From Dipetalonema caudispina (taxonomy: Eukaryota; Nematoda; Chromadorea; Rhabditida; Onchocercidae), in the NCBI GenBank assembly GCA_013365325.1, contig JABVXV010000079.1, forward strand, positions 62,001-126,000: 64,000 nt of DNA, read 5' to 3'. Numbering within the stretch: the first letter of the stretch is position 1; the number at the start of each line of letters is the position of its first letter. Positions 61,805 to 64,000 of this stretch are shown one piece after another. A model generated the notes under the pieces. That model ran no database searches, was not told the DNA's origin, and saw only the letters and a program-made list of their open reading frames with translations. The position numbers and the translations under genes are program-made.

Positions 61805-63219
61805 TATATGATAGATTTGAAAATAGATTCAGAAAACAGCTGACCTACTCCACAGGGGTTTCATTTTCAACTTTGGCATTATTTATTTATGGTAGACAAA
61901 AGATCTACGAGCTTTTTGTTTTGTTGATGTAAAAATTCAATGTTTTATTATCAGGGAGAAAGAGGAAGAGAAAGAGAGAGAGAGAAAGATTTATACCATA
62001 ATTAAATAATAAGGGGCAAAATACGGAAAGAGGTTAAGCTTATAAAATGTATTAATTGATATTAAAAACGAAGAAAATTATTGCTATTATCATCATTTGG
62101 TGAACGCATTCGGAAAATTTGTTTCTTTCTTTTTTTCTGTATAAAATTCCGGATTATTTTCAGGGAATCAGCTAACAGTGAACTATATGCCATAAACATT
62201 TCCGTAATTTTCGGTTAAACAATGTGTATGTTCAAAAAAAAAAAAAAGAAAAAGGTAAAGGAAAACAATAAAATATGCTACTCATTTAAATGATTCCTCT
62301 TTTCACTATGACAAATCACGAAAATTCGGTATGAAGTTCACTTGTTGATGGATTTTTGCTAAAATTCCATCATTTACATATACTTGGTTAATCACTTTTT
62401 AGGATTAAATTATTTTCCAAGAAGAATATCGGATGAAATAGCGAAATTTATCTTTGAACATGTTTGCTTTTAGATGTTGTATTGGCTATTAGATGGTAAT
62501 AAAGCTGAGATTTTTGCATCAGCTTAAGATAAATAAAAGCTCTCATAAATCTTCTTTTTAGTCTTGAATTACTGCCAAAATGGAAATTAAAATCTTTTTT
62601 TTTTGCAAAACTATCAAATGTTTCTTAATCGATTTCTAAATTTAGGAGCAAATTGATTGGTTACATACAGAAATATAAACAAATGCATCGTATGTTTTTC
62701 ATTTAGGATCGATTTCAATAAGCAAATTAAACTGTTGATAATTGACAAATAGGCGCATACACACACATACAGTTTTATACAGCTTCTAATTTAATTTCTG
62801 TAAAGCATTTCATTCATCCAAAAAAATATTCCGATAAGTTAAGTTCTTAAGTTCAGAGAGTAAGCAACAATCAATGTCCTTTTTACACAATTCATGGTAC
62901 TAATTGATTATTACGATATATTATTGTAATTTATGGTAGAATGCAATTATTTTCTCAGATTAATGTTAAATAGTAATTTCAGTTATTAATTGGATAGTTT
63001 ACTGAATTACTTAATAGATTGTTTACTTATTTACAATTCTATTTGACTGTTTTATTATATAGTAAAGTTTATTTGAATATTATTCGTTAGAAAGTATAAT
63101 AAACGAGGAAATTTAGATACATCTATTGATATTATGCACAGTTGTGCACTCTCCATTTCAATAGAAAATGAAATATGAAGTTTTTTTTTTTTTTTTTTTT
63201 TTTTTTCTTTCAATCTTTT
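61805..63219. other. Gene-free AT-rich stretch
   Basis: Short GA-rich tract at 61954-61988, A14 near 62235, a long T run at 63181-63206. No coding or RNA signal was seen. Confidence 0.5.
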
Positions 63220-63637
63220 ATGAAATTGATCCACGTATGGGAAATGATATATTGTATGATATTAGTATCATCTATTTCTGCAACAGATACTGCTCTATTT
63301 CATCTCTTTAGATTTTCACTTTTGTATGAAAGAAAAATGAAGAAAGATTGTAATGATGATAAAATAGCTGAAGAATTTCACTGGATGATACCACACGAGT
63401 TTTTTTTTTTTTTACCTTTTTTTTTCTTTTTTTTTTTTTTTTTTTTTGGATATTTTAACATTTCTGAAACTGTCATTGCTTACTGCAACTGTTATCTGTT
63501 GGTATTCTTCTATTGATTTTGCTGCTATGAATGATAGTACTTTTCGAAATTGCTACATTGAACATGTGACATTTTCAACTTTCTGTAATTTTTGTGGAAC
63601 AGTTTTGCTGCACTTTAAAAAGTTTTTGTCATGTTAA
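63220..63637 (+). CDS. Weak candidate: two-exon secreted Cys-containing peptide
   Basis: ATG at 63220 opens with MKLIHVWEMIYCMILVSS and then ISATD, the layout of a signal peptide: a lysine, a hydrophobic core, then Ser-Ile-Ser-Ala as a possible cleavage site. The frame continues through KMKKDCNDDKIAEEFHW to about 63398 before a long poly(T) stretch. If a GT at 63399 and the AG at 63536-63537 are splice sites, phase is kept and a second exon runs from 63538 to TAA at 63635-63637, giving a 92-residue product. Four cysteines lie in exon 2 and one after the proposed signal in exon 1. Against this, the donor is GTTTTT, the acceptor GATAG has a poor pyrimidine tract, and no AATAAA follows closely. 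I recognise no family. The chance of coincidence is high. Confidence 0.13.
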
Positions 63638-64000
63638 ATGGCACAAAATAATGTTAGGTGCCAGGAAATTTTCATTTTTCATTGGAATTTTCATCGTAAT
63701 TGTTTAGAATTTTATCCAAAATATTCTTTCTACAGTTTGAAAGTGATAACATTTGAACAACGACGAAACTTAGTTAAATGCATATGAGCGGGAATTTAAT
63801 TTAAACCATTAAATTACTTAATAATTTCTTCAACTGGCAGGTAATAATTCACTGAAGCTGTGAAATGAGATTGAAGAAAGTTACGATTAACTGTTCTTGC
63901 TTGAGATAAGATAGGCTGCTATCAGGTAACGTTACTAATAATGCTTAGCATATCTAATATGGCCGAATAGTATGCCTAATATGGTAATTATACCTAAAAG
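63638..64000. other. Right edge, nothing recognised
   Basis: Complex AT-rich sequence without homopolymers over about ten bases. The final 30 bases hold a short near-repeat (CTAATATGG, at 63953 and again at 63976). No coding signal was seen. Confidence 0.45.

Noticed and set aside
1..64000. Spliced-leader RNA, snRNA, rRNA, telomeric repeats, CRISPR arrays
   Set aside because: I looked for nematode SL1, U6 and U2 signatures, 5S sequence, TTAGGC arrays and regularly spaced repeats with unique spacers. None was seen.

Overview
The window reads as very AT-rich, non-coding DNA of an animal nuclear genome. Evidence for a eukaryote: no long or closely packed reading frames, no Shine-Dalgarno or operon layout, very many poly(T)/poly(A) runs (commonly 10-25 nt, the longest about 37), and frequent (GA)n, (CT)n, (GT)n, (CA)n, (ATTC)n, (TTGG)n and (GAT)n arrays. 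CpG does not look strongly depleted. Where exon-like pieces occur, they follow a T-rich tract ending in CAG. This fits a compact AT-rich invertebrate such as a nematode (filarial-like) or an acarine. I cannot decide between them from the sequence, and no gene here was recognised by family.

Layout. The first ~140 bases look like the 3' end of a plus-strand gene, followed by an AATAAA signal at 181. At 461-520 and 610-668 lies a diverged duplicate of a ~59-bp element with a conserved dyad. From there to the right edge I see no gene I can name. A few weak coding candidates stand out by splice-site context or local G+C: 11,128-11,264, 28,739-28,796, 31,901-32,335 (fractured), 40,139-40,267 with a possible partner at 40,392-40,522, and 63,220-63,637. 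They could be small exons of one or more genes with very long introns, or chance. Phases do not allow me to join them into one model.

Repeats dominate what can be said firmly. The clearest are a 30-bp minisatellite at 19,908-20,143 with a two-fold repeat of a four-unit block, a (TTGG)n array at 27,980-28,153, an ACGT-rich array at 52,286-52,380, opposed GT and CA arrays at 54,477-54,752, CT/GA arrays of opposite sense at 15.8-16.7 kb, and GAT arrays at 60.8 kb. I found no rRNA, tRNA, snRNA or spliced-leader gene, no CRISPR array and no recognisable intact transposon. The listed reading frames of 60-150 codons are about what a sequence this AT-rich gives by chance, and the longest ones lie in simple repeats.
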